From positions 1 through 64,000 of the forward strand of contig JAFZPV010000062.1 of assembly GCA_017552535.1 (NCBI GenBank): a stretch of 64,000 bases of DNA, written 5' to 3'. This document shows, one piece after another, positions 8,573 to 17,474 of the stretch. This DNA is from Clostridia bacterium. Lineage in GTDB: Bacteria; Bacillota; Clostridia; Christensenellales; Aristaeellaceae. How positions within the stretch are numbered: position 1 is the first letter of the stretch; every line of letters starts with the position of its first letter. Below the pieces are notes generated by a model, which had not been told where the DNA came from, searched no databases, and was given only the letters and a program-made list of their open reading frames with translations. The position numbers were made by a program, and so were the translations under genes.

Positions 8573-8605
8573 GATAACAAAGCCAATATGGAAGGGGGCA
8601 GAGGG

Positions 8606-9574
8606 ATGACCCTGCAGCAGCTTTCTTACGTGATCGCCATATCGGAAACCGGTTCGCTGAACCGGGCGGCGGAGCGCCTGTACGTATCGCAGCCCACGCT
8701 CACCGCGGCTGTGAAGGAACTGGAAAAGGAGCTGGGCATCGTTCTGTTCAACCGGGGCGGCCGGGGCACCAGCCTGACCGCAGAGGGCCTGGCCTTTCTG
8801 CCCTACGCCCGCTCGGTGATCATGCAGTACCGGAGCCTTATGGACGTGTACGGAAAAGGGGAGAGACGGCGGGAAAAGTTCGCCGTGTCCACCCAGCACT
8901 ACTCCTTCGCGGTAAAAGCCTTCGTGGAGATGGTCAGGGAATACGACGTGGCGCAGTACGAATTCGCCCTGCGGGAGACGCGCACCCGCCAGGTGATCGA
9001 CGACGTGGCCGCCGCCCGCAGCGAGATCGGCATCCTGTACATCAGCGATTTCAACCGCCGTGCCCTGGGCAAGCTGCTGAAGGACAACGGCCTCGAGTTC
9101 ACGCACCTCATCACCTGCAGCGCCTTCGTGTATCTGTGGAAGGGGCATCCCCTGGCCGCGAGAGACGCCCTCACCCTGAAAGACCTGGAGCCGTACCCCT
9201 GCCTGTGCTTCGAGCAGGGGGAGGACAGCAGCTTTTATCTGGCGGAGGAGATCCTGTCTACCAACGAGTATCCGCGGCTCATCCGCTGCTCCGACCGCGC
9301 CACGATGCTCAACCTGATGGTGGGCCTGGGCGGATACACCCTGTGCAGCGGCATCATCTGCGAGGAGCTGAACGGCAGCGATTACCGGGCTGTGCCGTAC
9401 CGCGAGGATGCCGAAAACCCCAACAGCCGGATGGACATCGGCTTTATTACCCGCAAAAACGCCCTGCTCAGCCAGCCGGGCGAAAAATACATATCCGAGC
9501 TCAGGCGCTACCTGTCCGCCGATCAGAACGCGCGGGAGGAAAGGCGCAACCTGGATTCCTACGCAGCGGAATAA
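8606..9574 (+). CDS. LysR-family transcriptional regulator
   Basis: The 322-residue protein has an N-terminal winged helix-turn-helix (LQQLSYVIAISETGSLNRAA, then QPTLTAAVKELEKELG) and a C-terminal periplasmic-binding-like effector domain. The start chosen is ATG 8606, behind a GGAAGGGGGCAGAGGG purine run; upstream in-frame sequence does not look like protein. LysR regulators bind DNA as tetramers and respond to a small-molecule co-inducer. The gene lies between a transporter gene and metY, so either could be a target. Neither flank shows a clear T-N11-A LysR box, so the target is unassigned. Confidence 0.92.
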   Translation: MTLQQLSYVIAISETGSLNRAAERLYVSQPTLTAAVKELEKELGIVLFNRGGRGTSLTAEGLAFLPYARSVIMQYRSLMDVYGKGERRREKFAVSTQHYSFAVKAFVEMVREYDVAQYEFALRETRTRQVIDDVAAARSEIGILYISDFNRRALGKLLKDNGLEFTHLITCSAFVYLWKGHPLAARDALTLKDLEPYPCLCFEQGEDSSFYLAEEILSTNEYPRLIRCSDRATMLNLMVGLGGYTLCSGIICEELNGSDYRAVPYREDAENPNSRMDIGFITRKNALLSQPGEKYISELRRYLSADQNAREERRNLDSYAAE

Positions 9575-9604
9575 GCGTTCCGGTCCGATCCGATCTGCGA
9601 AATC

Positions 9605-9648
9605 ATCCCGATGGGCTATAGAAATTTTCTATAGAAGACCATCGGGAT
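9605..9648 (+). terminator. Terminator-like double hairpin between the LysR gene and metY
   Basis: An outer 10-bp stem (ATCCCGATGG at 9605-9614 with CCATCGGGAT at 9639-9648) encloses a second perfect palindrome, CTATAGAAA-T-TTTCTATAG (9616-9634). It is followed by TTTTGTATTTG, so it should end LysR transcription. The inner palindrome has the same CTAT...ATAG halves as the putative operator at 9666 and could be a second protein-binding site. Confidence 0.7.
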
Positions 9649-9655
9649 TTTGTAT

Positions 9656-9684
9656 TTGACAATAGCCTATCAAAGTGATAGGAT
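9656..9684 (+). promoter_or_regulatory. metY promoter with overlapping 17-bp palindromic operator
   Basis: TTGACA (9656-9661), 17-nt spacer, TAGGAT (9679-9684). The palindrome CCTATCAAAGTGATAGG (9666-9682) fills the spacer and enters the -10, so a bound protein would block RNA polymerase. Such placement is typical of repression. The cognate regulator is not identified; an Rrf2-type cysteine regulator is a guess from the metY context. Confidence 0.75.
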
Positions 9685-9714
9685 TATCCCATCACGCGAA
9701 AGGAACCAGATCAT

Positions 9715-9780
9715 GTGAAAAACAGACAGCCCATCGCTCTCGTTCTGAGCCGGGACCGAATGTGTCCTGGAAAAGCGTAA
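9715..9780 (+). CDS. Possible 21-residue leader peptide upstream of metY
   Basis: A GTG-started frame, 10 nt after AAAGGA, encodes 21 residues ending MCPGKA. The stop is 6 nt before a 7-bp GC hairpin (CGGCCCG/CGGGCCG, 9787-9806). The Met-Cys pair near the end would suit attenuation by sulfur amino acid supply. The hairpin lacks a U-tract, so the peptide could equally be chance. Confidence 0.25.
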   Translation: MKNRQPIALVLSRDRMCPGKA

Positions 9781-9854
9781 AACGAACGGCCCGCATGAAC
9801 GGGCCGCATCCAAAGGTACAGAACAGAAAATAAATGCAAAAGGAGTTTACCGCC

Positions 9855-11159
9855 ATGTCAGATATCAGATCTTCCGCCTCCTGGGCGTTTGAAACCAAGC
9901 AGCTGCACATCGGACAGGAGCATGCCGATCCCGTTACCGACGCCCGCGCCGTGCCCATCTACGCCACCACGTCCTATGTATTCCACGACAGCCAGCACGC
10001 CGCCGACCGCTTCGGCCTGAGGGACGCGGGCAATATTTACGGCAGGCTCACCAATCCCACCCAGGGCGTGTTCGAGGAGCGCATCGCCGCGCTGGAAAAC
10101 GGCAGCGCCGCCCTCGCGGTGGCTTCCGGCGCCGCCGCCATCAGCTACACCATCCAGGCGCTTGCGCGTTCGGGGGAGCACATCGTGGCATCCAAAACCA
10201 TCTACGGCGGCACCTATAACCTGCTGGCGCACACGCTGCCCCTGGGCAGCAACATCACCACGACCTTCGTAGAACCCGGGATCGAGGGGAGCTTCGAAGC
10301 CGCCATCCGTCCCGAGACCAAGGCGATCTTTATCGAAACGCTGGGCAATCCCAATTCCAATATCATCGATATCGAGGCTGTGGCAAAGATCGCCCATGCC
10401 CACGGCATACCGCTGGTGGTGGACTCCACCTTCGCCACGCCCTACCTGGTCAGGCCCATCGAATACGGCGCGGACATCGTGGTGCACTCGGCCACCAAGT
10501 TCATCGGCGGCCACGGCACGGCGATTGGCGGCGTGATCGTGGAAGGCGGGTCGTTCGATTGGCGCGCAAGCGGGAAATTCCCCTGGATCAGCGATCCCAA
10601 CCCCAGCTACCACGGCGTGAGCTTCTTTGACGCGGTAGGACCGGCGGCCTTCGTCACCTACATCCGGGCGATCCTTTTGAGGGATACGGGCGCCACGCTC
10701 GCCCCGTTCCACGCCTTCATCTTCCTGCAGGGCCTGGAGACCCTTTCCCTGCGCGTGGAACGCCACGTGCAGAACGCCCTGAAGATCGTTGACTATCTGA
10801 GCCGCCATCCCCAGGTGGAAAGCGTGCACCATCCCTCGCTTCCGTCAGAACCCAGCCACGCGCTGTATGAAAAGTATTTCCCCAACGGCGGCGGCTCCAT
10901 CTTCACCTTTGAGATCAAAGGCGGCAGCGACACCGCCGCGAAATTCATCGACAACCTGGCCATCTTCTCGCTTCTGGCCAACGTTGCGGACGTGAAGAGC
11001 CTGGTCATCCATCCCTTCACCACCACCCACAGCCAGCTCACCGAGGAGGAGCTCCTGGACCAGGGCATCAAGCCCAACACCATCCGCCTGTCGATCGGCA
11101 TCGAGAACGCGGACGACCTGATCAAAGCCCTGGACGCCGCCTTTGAGGCAGTGAAGTAA
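9855..11159 (+). CDS. metY: O-acetylhomoserine aminocarboxypropyltransferase (MetY type)
   Basis: This 434-residue PLP enzyme of the Cys/Met metabolism family has the typical opening ETKQLHIGQ, the substrate loop [19 protein letters not shown], the phosphate-binding [11 protein letters not shown], and the PLP lysine in [15 protein letters not shown] (near residue 215). MetY joins O-acetylhomoserine and sulfide to give homocysteine (direct sulfhydrylation) in the cytoplasm. The start is ATG 9855, 9 nt after AAAAGGAG; an in-frame ATG at 9834 would contain that ribosome site. Control is probably at the level of sulfur supply through the palindromic operator and long leader upstream. The gene converges on the Nudix gene with only 2 nt between stops. 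Confidence 0.95.
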   Translation: MSDIRSSASWAFETKQLHIGQEHADPVTDARAVPIYATTSYVFHDSQHAADRFGLRDAGNIYGRLTNPTQGVFEERIAALENGSAALAVASGAAAISYTIQALARSGEHIVASKTIYGGTYNLLAHTLPLGSNITTTFVEPGIEGSFEAAIRPETKAIFIETLGNPNSNIIDIEAVAKIAHAHGIPLVVDSTFATPYLVRPIEYGADIVVHSATKFIGGHGTAIGGVIVEGGSFDWRASGKFPWISDPNPSYHGVSFFDAVGPAAFVTYIRAILLRDTGATLAPFHAFIFLQGLETLSLRVERHVQNALKIVDYLSRHPQVESVHHPSLPSEPSHALYEKYFPNGGGSIFTFEIKGGSDTAAKFIDNLAIFSLLANVADVKSLVIHPFTTTHSQLTEEELLDQGIKPNTIRLSIGIENADDLIKALDAAFEAVK

Positions 11160-11161
11160 AC

Positions 11162-11542
11162 TCAGACCGCCGAAAGCTTTTTCAGGATATCCTGATCCGC
11201 CGGGCAGAACGCATACATCGCGATCTCGCCCGGCGTGATCCATGCCAGGGCCTCGTGTTCCAGCAGCTTCGGCGTTCCGGAAACGATGCGGGCATTGTAG
11301 AGGTTCAGGTGCACCGTGATGTCCGGGTATTCGTGGACCACGTCCATAAACAGGCTGCCCACGTCCAGTTCGATATCCAGCTCTTCCCGGCACTCCCGCG
11401 CGAGAGCCTGCTCGGGAGTTTCGCCCTTTTCCACCTTGCCGCCCACAAATTCCCAAAGCCCTCCGCGGGCCTTCCGGATGGGCCGGCGGCAGATCAGAAA
11501 GCGGTCATCCTGCCATATCAGCGCGGCTACGACTTCCGTCAT
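11162..11542 (-). CDS. MutT-like Nudix hydrolase
   Basis: The 126-residue protein contains a complete Nudix box starting GGKVEKGETPEQALARECRE and ending ELDIEL, which coordinates Mg2+ for hydrolysis of nucleoside diphosphate-X substrates. Its size, the opening VVAALIWQDDRFLICRR and the ending resemble MutT/8-oxo-dGTP diphosphatases, which sanitise the nucleotide pool. It lies 15 nt downstream of the P-type ATPase gene in the same direction and is probably read through from it. Substrate specificity cannot be read from the motif, so another pyrophosphohydrolase role is possible. Confidence 0.88.
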   Translation of the reverse strand: MTEVVAALIWQDDRFLICRRPIRKARGGLWEFVGGKVEKGETPEQALARECREELDIELDVGSLFMDVVHEYPDITVHLNLYNARIVSGTPKLLEHEALAWITPGEIAMYAFCPADQDILKKLSAV

Positions 11543-11557
11543 GCTTTTGCCTCCTCG

Positions 11558-13375
11558 TCAGGCGCGCAGGGCGCGCAGGGCGTTCAGCGTGGCAGCCAGA
11601 AGCACGCCAACGTCGCCGATGATGGCCACGTACATGGGGATCGTCACGAATATGCCCAGGCCCAGGATCAGGAACTTCACCGCCAGCGAGGCGATGATGT
11701 TCTGCTTTGCGATGGAAAGCGTCCTGCGGGCGATGCTCACCGCGCGGGGCAGGCGGCGCAGGTCGTCGTCCATGATCACCACGTCCGCCGTCTCGATGGC
11801 GGCGTCGCTGCCCAGTCCGCCCATGGCTGCGCCCACGTGCGCCGCAGCCAGGACCGGCGCGTCGTTGATGCCGTCGCCCGTGTATATGGGCTTGCCGCTT
11901 TGGCTCAGCTTTTGCATGCGCTCGACCTTTTCAGCGGGCAGCAGGGAAGAGTACACCTCGTCCAGGCCCACCTCGCGCCCCACGGCCTCGGCGGGCTGGG
12001 GCCTGTCGCCTGAGAGCATCACGGTTTTGGAAAAGCCCATCCGGCGCAGTTCCTGTACGGCGGGCGCGGCGGAGGGCTTCACGTCGTCGCCCACCACAAG
12101 GGAACCGATGAACGTTCCGTCCGCGGCCACGAAAACGCTGCCCTCAATGTCAGGCGCCTCCACGCCCTCGGCGGCCAGCAGCCTGCGGTTGCCGGCCAGC
12201 ACGGTCTTTCCTCCCACTTCGGCCTTCACGCCCATGCCCGGCTTTTCGTAAATGAGGCGGGCTGGCACGTCTTCATGCGCTTCCTGCGCCACGCAGCGGG
12301 CTACCGGGTGAGAGGAGAAGCGCTCCGCCGCGGCGGCCAGACGCACGAGTTCTTCTTTGCTGACGCCCTCGGGCGTCACTTTTTTCAGCCGGAAGCCGCC
12401 GGTGGTGAGGGTGCCGGTCTTGTCGAAGGCGCAGATGTCGGCGTCCGCCAGGGCCTCAAGGTGCACGGAACCCTTTACCAGCACGCCGTGCCTGGAGGCA
12501 CAGCCGATGCCGCAGAAGAAGCTCAGCGGCACGCTCACCACCAGCGCGCAGGGGCAGGATACCGTAAGAAACACCAGCGCCCTGTGCACCCAGGTGCTCC
12601 AGCCGCCTGTAATGAGGGAAGGAACCAGGCCCAGCAGAAGCGCCGCGGCGCATACGGCGGGCGTATAGACTTTGGCGAAACGGCGGATGAAATCCTCGCT
12701 TTTGCTTTTGTTGCTCTGCGCTTCTTCGGTCAGGCGCATGATGCGGCTGGCGGCGCTGTCGTTTTCTTCGCTCAGCACGCGCATCTCCACCTGGCCCGAC
12801 ACGTTCACACAGCCGGAAAACAGCTCGTCTCCGGGGCCTTTGTCCCGGGGCAGGCTCTCGCCGGTGAGGGCGGAGGTGTCCACCGTGGTAAAGCCGCTCA
12901 CGATCTCACCGTCCAGCGGGATGCGCTCGCCGGGCAGCACGCGCACCGTCTCGCCCGTCTGCACCTCGGCGGGGGGCACTGTGAGCCATTCGCCGCCGCG
13001 CAGCACACACGCATTGTCGGGACGCAGTTCGGTGAGGGCACGTATGCTCTCCCGGCTGGAATCCACGGCCAGGTCCGCAAACCATTCGCCCACCCGGTAC
13101 AGAAGCATCACCGCCACTGCCTCGGGATATTCGCCCAGGATCAGCGCGCCTACGGTGGCCAGGGTCATCAGGGTCTCCTCGGTGAAGATCTCGCCCTCGC
13201 GGGCTTCGCGGATCATGCCCGCAACCACTTCAAAGCCGATAAACAGATATATGGCGATATAGGCAAGCGTGCGCCAGAGTCCTTCCGGCAGCAGGAAAGC
13301 CGCCGCCCATAGCACCGCTCCGGCCAGAAGCGTGATGAGTTCCTTCTTTTGTTCCTCTTCCATGTGACTGAACAT
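11558..13375 (-). CDS. Heavy-metal P1B-type ATPase (Zn/Cd/Pb class)
   Basis: The 605-residue pump has the P-type ATPase set: actuator loop TGES, the metal-path motif SCPCALV in the sixth membrane helix, phosphorylation site DKTGTLT, the SSHPVA histidine-proline pair, and hinge GDGINDAPVL. The last two helices carry a Lys (VKFLILGLG) and a DxG (IGDVGVLLAATLNALRALR), the P1B-2 signature for Zn2+, Cd2+ or Pb2+ export. There is no N-terminal cysteine metal-binding domain; the short N terminus is Glu/Lys-rich. The start has AAAGGAG 9 nt upstream. It follows an ArsR/CadC-like repressor gene by 29 nt in the same operon. Confidence 0.95.
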   Translation of the reverse strand: MFSHMEEEQKKELITLLAGAVLWAAAFLLPEGLWRTLAYIAIYLFIGFEVVAGMIREAREGEIFTEETLMTLATVGALILGEYPEAVAVMLLYRVGEWFADLAVDSSRESIRALTELRPDNACVLRGGEWLTVPPAEVQTGETVRVLPGERIPLDGEIVSGFTTVDTSALTGESLPRDKGPGDELFSGCVNVSGQVEMRVLSEENDSAASRIMRLTEEAQSNKSKSEDFIRRFAKVYTPAVCAAALLLGLVPSLITGGWSTWVHRALVFLTVSCPCALVVSVPLSFFCGIGCASRHGVLVKGSVHLEALADADICAFDKTGTLTTGGFRLKKVTPEGVSKEELVRLAAAAERFSSHPVARCVAQEAHEDVPARLIYEKPGMGVKAEVGGKTVLAGNRRLLAAEGVEAPDIEGSVFVAADGTFIGSLVVGDDVKPSAAPAVQELRRMGFSKTVMLSGDRPQPAEAVGREVGLDEVYSSLLPAEKVERMQKLSQSGKPIYTGDGINDAPVLAAAHVGAAMGGLGSDAAIETADVVIMDDDLRRLPRAVSIARRTLSIAKQNIIASLAVKFLILGLGIFVTIPMYVAIIGDVGVLLAATLNALRALRA

Positions 13376-13404
13376 AAACCTGTTCTCCTTTCGCCCCGCA
13401 GGCG

Positions 13405-13740
13405 TTATTCTTTATCCTCGCATACGTGCTCGTATCCCTGGCAGACGATGCTCTGCACGTGATCATCCGCCAGAGCGTAATACACGGTCTTGCCCTCCCG
13501 GCGGCTCTTCACCAGATACGTGTCCTTCAAAACCTTCATCTGATGGGAAACGGCGGACTGCTCCATGCCCAGGTATTCGCCGATGGCGCACACGCACATC
13601 TCGCCCCGGCTCAGGGCGTACAGGATGCGCATGCGCGTGGGATCTCCGAACACCCTGAACAGCCTCGTGAGGCGGCTCAGGGTCTCCTCATCGGGCGTGA
13701 GCGAGCGCATGCGCTCCAGCGTCGCGCGGTGATCGTGCAT
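13405..13740 (-). CDS. ArsR/SmtB-family metal-sensing repressor (CadC-like)
   Basis: The 111-residue winged-helix repressor starts at ATG 13740, 8 nt after GGAGG. The recognition helix region is EQSAVSHQMKVLKD. Two metal sites are visible: an alpha-3 CVC motif (GEMCVCAIGEYL), as in CadC/ArsR, and an alpha-5 D-x-H ... H-x-x-E pattern (DDHVQSIVCQGYEHVCE), as in SmtB/CzrA. CadC-type proteins leave DNA when Cd, Pb or Zn binds, so the downstream efflux ATPase would be induced by metal. A perfect inverted repeat overlaps the promoter, consistent with autoregulation. Confidence 0.93.
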   Translation of the reverse strand: MHDHRATLERMRSLTPDEETLSRLTRLFRVFGDPTRMRILYALSRGEMCVCAIGEYLGMEQSAVSHQMKVLKDTYLVKSRREGKTVYYALADDHVQSIVCQGYEHVCEDKE

Positions 13741-13756
13741 ATATGATCCTCCGTTC

Positions 13757-13776
13757 ATATGAATGACTGTTCATAT
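13757..13776 (-). promoter_or_regulatory. ArsR/SmtB-type operator
   Basis: ATATGAATGACTGTTCATAT is an inverted repeat (7-bp arms, 6-nt centre). It resembles the TGAACA/TTCA half-sites of SmtB/CadC operators and abuts the -10 of the repressor promoter on its downstream side. Confidence 0.8.
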
Positions 13777-13803
13777 TATAGCGGCAATGGTACGGCCTGT
13801 CAA
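13775..13803 (-). promoter_or_regulatory. Consensus promoter of the metal-resistance operon
   Basis: Minus strand TTGACA (13798-13803), 17-nt spacer, TATAAT (13775-13780): a perfect sigma-A promoter reading into the ArsR and ATPase genes, with the operator starting at the -10. Confidence 0.9.
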
Positions 13804-13840
13804 TAGGGGAGGACGCAAATTTCGAAACTTGTTTGGATGC

Positions 13841-13865
13841 GGTTTTCAGCCTGTGCCTGAAAACC
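13841..13865. other. Perfect 9-bp hairpin
   Basis: GGTTTTCAG and CTGAAAACC pair around a 7-nt loop, between the metal operon promoter and the bidirectional terminator. It has no U-tract; its role is unknown. Confidence 0.4.
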
Positions 13866-13871
13866 ACAAGG

Positions 13872-13910
13872 AAAAGCGCTGACCTCATCTTGGATGGAGT
13901 CAGCGCTTTT
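13872..13910 (-). terminator. Terminator of the glycan cluster, bidirectional in form
   Basis: A 12-bp stem (AAAAGCGCTGAC with GTCAGCGCTTTT) and a 15-nt loop give U-runs in both directions. It lies 33 nt after the stop of the last glycan-cluster gene and shields the metal operon promoter. Confidence 0.85.
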
Positions 13911-13942
13911 TATGCGGGGATCGGATGATATGGAAAACGTTC

Positions 13943-15697
13943 CTAATGGTTTTCTTCCGTGCACCGCAAGGAAACCTGCAGGTCCCCGTCGATGGGGCAT
14001 TTCAGCTCCAGCGCCTCCAGGCCGGGGGAAAGGCAGAAGATCCTTTGGGCTGAGGCGATCGGGCGGCTGAAGATGACCGTAAGCATCAGGCCCCCGCGGC
14101 GCAGCACGGCGGTATGGCCTGCCGCTTCGGCTTCGGCGCCGGAGCATACTACGGGAAGCGTGAAGACCGCGCTGCCTCCGCCGATCGAGATGTCCATACC
14201 TTTTTCCGTAAGCCGGTATTCAACATGGAACTCTGCCTCGTCCGGACAGGGGGCATGGCTGATGTCTGCGGGCACGAATCGCACGCCAAGCGTTCCGTCA
14301 GCCTCCAGATAGCTTTTCGCGCCGAAGCAGAAGAACTGGTGATACGTCTGGCCGTTTCGTTCAACACTTATATCCGGGCAGGTCGTGCGATGGCTGGAAA
14401 GCGCGCGGGAGAGCTGCTGGTTGTGGGGCTCCTTCAGGGAATACACCGTGTTCGCGGCGGCGACTGCCGGCCCCCAGAGCCGGTTAAACAGCAGCGTCAG
14501 CGAGCCGCCGGAGGCGTGGCCGCCCTTCATGTATTCAAAATCGCCGTCCGTAATGTCCGCAAGCCAGACCGGCGCGCTGAGCCGCCGCATGCCTAAAGAC
14601 GCGTAGCGCTTTGAGCCTGCCGCTCCTTCGGTCGGAAGCGCGGCGCCGGGGGCTTCGCATACGCCCTCGTCCAGGACCTGGGCCAGCACTTTCATGCGGC
14701 AGAAGCTGTGATGGATGCACGCCCGCTCTCCCCGCGCGGCGTAATCCGGGCCTCCGGCCAGGAGCCCGTATTTGTCCAGGCAGCGTTCATAAAGCCCGAG
14801 GTTCCTCAGGGCCGCCTCGCTGAACACGGGATCGGCTTTGCCCAGAGCGTTGAACAAGGCCTGGCATCCGTCTGCGGTGCGGCTGCCCCAGTAGGTCCAT
14901 TTGAAATTGCGGGTGCCGAAGCTGTTGTCCCACGCGCCGTCCGGCAGCATGAAGGCAAGCACCGCCCGGGCGCATCTTTTAGCCGCCCGGAGGGCTTCTT
15001 CGTCTTTTGCGGCGACGGCGTATTCGTACAGGGAGGGCAGGGATTCCTCCGCCAGGTATCCCATGTCCACGGGCCGGGCGCCGCCGGGAGTGACCAGGTC
15101 GTTGGGCGTTCCCTCCCCGTAGATCAGCCCGTCCGCGTCCATGCGGGCGAGCGCGTAGCGTGAAAGGCGGTATGCGGCCGATTTCATTTCGGGCGAACCA
15201 AAATACGCCGCGCCCAGGGCCAGGGCGGCGGCGCCGGAGCAGATGTAGTTGATGTTGAAGGGCCTTTTGTCCGGATCGATGTTGTCTTTGATCCAGGTAA
15301 GCTGTCTTGAGAGCCTTTCCTCCCACTGTGCCTTTTCGGAAGGCGAAAGCAGCGCGCCGTGATGCATAAGCGCGTGAAGCATGCTCACGGCGGAAAACAC
15401 CGTGATGCCGCGCCACTCGCTCTGGCCGTCGTTGAGTACGCTGCCGTCTTCGCATACCATGTTTTCGCCCCAGGCGAACAGGCGTTTTGCCGCGTCCAGA
15501 TACTTTTCCTTGCCCGTGGCGCGGGCAAGGCACAAAAGCGGGTACGCGGCTTCATGGCACCTGCCGTGGATGACGCCGCAGGCCGGGCACAGGAGCGCGC
15601 CGTCCAGGGCCGTATCCCCCGTGGAGCGCAGCTGGTACTTCAGGCAGCCGTCCGCGAGGCGCTCAAGCAGGGAGAAGTATTTTTCTGCCGTGCTCAT
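13943..15697 (-). CDS. Putative (alpha/alpha)6-toroid glycan-active protein
   Basis: The 584-residue protein has no signal peptide. The first two thirds are helical with evenly spaced aromatic and His/Asp residues, such as CGVIHGRCHEAAYPLL, WRGITVFSAVSMLHALMHH and NFKWTYWGSRTADGC. This resembles the toroids of heparinase-type lyases, unsaturated glycuronyl hydrolases and related enzymes; the last third is beta-rich. It overlaps the upstream GH63-like gene by 4 nt, which sets the start at ATG 15697. Reaction and family are not certain. A cytoplasmic lyase or hydrolase acting on an oligosaccharide taken up by the cell is the best inference from context. Confidence 0.6.
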   Translation of the reverse strand: MSTAEKYFSLLERLADGCLKYQLRSTGDTALDGALLCPACGVIHGRCHEAAYPLLCLARATGKEKYLDAAKRLFAWGENMVCEDGSVLNDGQSEWRGITVFSAVSMLHALMHHGALLSPSEKAQWEERLSRQLTWIKDNIDPDKRPFNINYICSGAAALALGAAYFGSPEMKSAAYRLSRYALARMDADGLIYGEGTPNDLVTPGGARPVDMGYLAEESLPSLYEYAVAAKDEEALRAAKRCARAVLAFMLPDGAWDNSFGTRNFKWTYWGSRTADGCQALFNALGKADPVFSEAALRNLGLYERCLDKYGLLAGGPDYAARGERACIHHSFCRMKVLAQVLDEGVCEAPGAALPTEGAAGSKRYASLGMRRLSAPVWLADITDGDFEYMKGGHASGGSLTLLFNRLWGPAVAAANTVYSLKEPHNQQLSRALSSHRTTCPDISVERNGQTYHQFFCFGAKSYLEADGTLGVRFVPADISHAPCPDEAEFHVEYRLTEKGMDISIGGGSAVFTLPVVCSGAEAEAAGHTAVLRRGGLMLTVIFSRPIASAQRIFCLSPGLEALELKCPIDGDLQVSLRCTEENH

Positions 15698-17415
15698 TTC
15701 GCTTGCGTTTTGCTGCCGCCGAACAGATGCGGATTCTCGGCGATCATGGCAGCGCACAGCGAACTGGTCCAGCCGTAATCGCGTATCACCTGATAGCGCA
15801 CGCGGGGGTCGTAGGGCTCGATCACGGGCCCCTTCCGGCGGATGGAGCGGGGGCTCATCAGTCCGTCCGGATCGTACATCTCGTATACCACGCCGTCGGT
15901 CAGGAAGAAGCGGGCGATCTCCCGCACGGTCTTCAGAACGATCTCGTCTGCCAGGCTGCCGAAGCCGTAGCGGCGCAGACCTTCACAGATCATGTAATTG
16001 TAATTGATCCACACCGGTCCGCGCCACATGTCGGTGCCGTAGGTGGGGTCGTCCATCGCCACGCTGGGTATGGGCAGGCGGGTATGGAAGGTACTTTCGT
16101 CCTTCAGATGCCCGATCAGGGCGGCAGCCGTCTTTTCTGTGCAGACGCCCGCGAACAGGGGCAGGAAGGAGGCCACGCTCTTCACCCGGTGGAAGCCGCT
16201 GCCGGGCACCCGGTCGTAATACAGCTGGTCCTTTTCGTCCCACAGGCAGGCGTTTATGCGCTGCTTGAGCTCTTCAAAGTACGCGCGCCACCACACGCCT
16301 TTTGCGTCGCCGAGCGCGTCGTAGATCTCCGCCATCGCCTGGGCCTCGTTTACCATAAAGCAGCAAAAGTCGATGCATTCCATCTGCTTCACGCCGTCGA
16401 AGCGGGGCGAGTTGTCCATGCCGCTCTCGTCCGCGCGGCAGTTGTCGCTGTCGGTGTTCACATGCCAGCAAAACAGACCAGAGTCTGTATTCAGCCGGTT
16501 GTTGATGTTCCAGGTCAGATACTTATCCAGCTTCGGGGCTGCGAGGCGCAGGAAATCTTTGTCTCCCGTGCGGCGGTACAGCTTCACCGCGCCCCAGGCC
16601 AGCAACGGAGGCTGGGTGATGTCGGAAGTAAAACTGGGCCGTGCCAGGTGGGGCACGAAGCCGTCTTCCTTCTGCACGTCCAGCACGCTCAGCAGGCTGT
16701 CCCGGGGCAGGGTCTCGTCCAGCAGGAAATTGCCCAGCCCGTGAAACACGCTGTCCCACAGCCACAGCCAGCGGTGTGGCAGGCGGTTGGGGGTGGTCCA
16801 GCGCTGGCAGAACTGGCCGTCCGCCGTGTATACCTGGCTCTTCATCACCGAGACGCACTTCAAAAACGTGAGCGCGGCATCCCCGTCCTTGGGCAGGATG
16901 GCTTCAAAACGGCCAAGGAAAGCTTCCCGGGCGTCGGCGAGCGCCTGGATCTTTTCCTTCGAAACGGGGATAAAGCCCTTTGTGGAGAAGGAGAACAGCG
17001 TCAGGCTGTCCCTGTCCTCCCGCCAGAAGCGGAAGGCGGAGGCGCCGGATACGAATTCACTGCCGGAGGCAGTGCGGTTTTCGCTCAGCGCCCTGAGCGA
17101 ACGCAGCTGCACCCGTCCCCGTCCGCACAGGCCCACGATGGTGCACTGGTCCATAAACGTGATGATCACCGGGGACTCCTGCCCCTGGGCGTCCTTGAGG
17201 CGGGCGCGGATCACGTCCGAGGCCACCAGGTCGTAATGGATATCCTTGATGCCGTCCAGCAGGATGTACAGATCGAAGATCTCCTTTGCCTGTATGCGTA
17301 TGCCCAGCAGATCGCCCAGCAGCGAGGCGTTCAGGCAGCTGTGCACGCGGCACTCGCCGTCCAGCCCGGAAAAGGCGAACAGCGCGCCCTGACCCCAGAT
17401 ATTCGGAAGCTTCAT
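15694..17415 (-). CDS. Glycoside hydrolase, GH63/MGH1-like
   Basis: This 573-residue protein has no signal peptide. An N-terminal beta-rich domain is followed by an (alpha/alpha)6 barrel with motifs typical of clan GH-G (GH37/GH63) enzymes: LWLWDSVFHGLG, ESGMDNSPRFD (probable catalytic acid region), MWRGPVWINYNYM, VVYEMYDPDG (probable base) and DYGWTSSL. Related bacterial enzymes cleave glucose- or mannosylglycerate-type linkages inside the cell; the exact sugar here is unknown. A GGAGGGGATC ribosome site precedes ATG 17415. It lies between the phosphoesterase and toroid genes, and a CCGCCG-GAAA-CGGCGG hairpin (17447-17462) in the 59-nt gap may tune expression or RNA stability. Confidence 0.8.
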   Translation of the reverse strand: MKLPNIWGQGALFAFSGLDGECRVHSCLNASLLGDLLGIRIQAKEIFDLYILLDGIKDIHYDLVASDVIRARLKDAQGQESPVIITFMDQCTIVGLCGRGRVQLRSLRALSENRTASGSEFVSGASAFRFWREDRDSLTLFSFSTKGFIPVSKEKIQALADAREAFLGRFEAILPKDGDAALTFLKCVSVMKSQVYTADGQFCQRWTTPNRLPHRWLWLWDSVFHGLGNFLLDETLPRDSLLSVLDVQKEDGFVPHLARPSFTSDITQPPLLAWGAVKLYRRTGDKDFLRLAAPKLDKYLTWNINNRLNTDSGLFCWHVNTDSDNCRADESGMDNSPRFDGVKQMECIDFCCFMVNEAQAMAEIYDALGDAKGVWWRAYFEELKQRINACLWDEKDQLYYDRVPGSGFHRVKSVASFLPLFAGVCTEKTAAALIGHLKDESTFHTRLPIPSVAMDDPTYGTDMWRGPVWINYNYMICEGLRRYGFGSLADEIVLKTVREIARFFLTDGVVYEMYDPDGLMSPRSIRRKGPVIEPYDPRVRYQVIRDYGWTSSLCAAMIAENPHLFGGSKTQAK

Positions 17416-17474
17416 CCCCGATCCCCTCCGTTATGTGTATGCCCTGCCGCCGGAAACGGCGGGGGCTGTGGTTC

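Noticed and set aside
9690..9854. SAM riboswitch or T-box upstream of metY
   Set aside because: No S-box core, no T-box sequence (TGGNACCGCG) and no terminator just before the gene.
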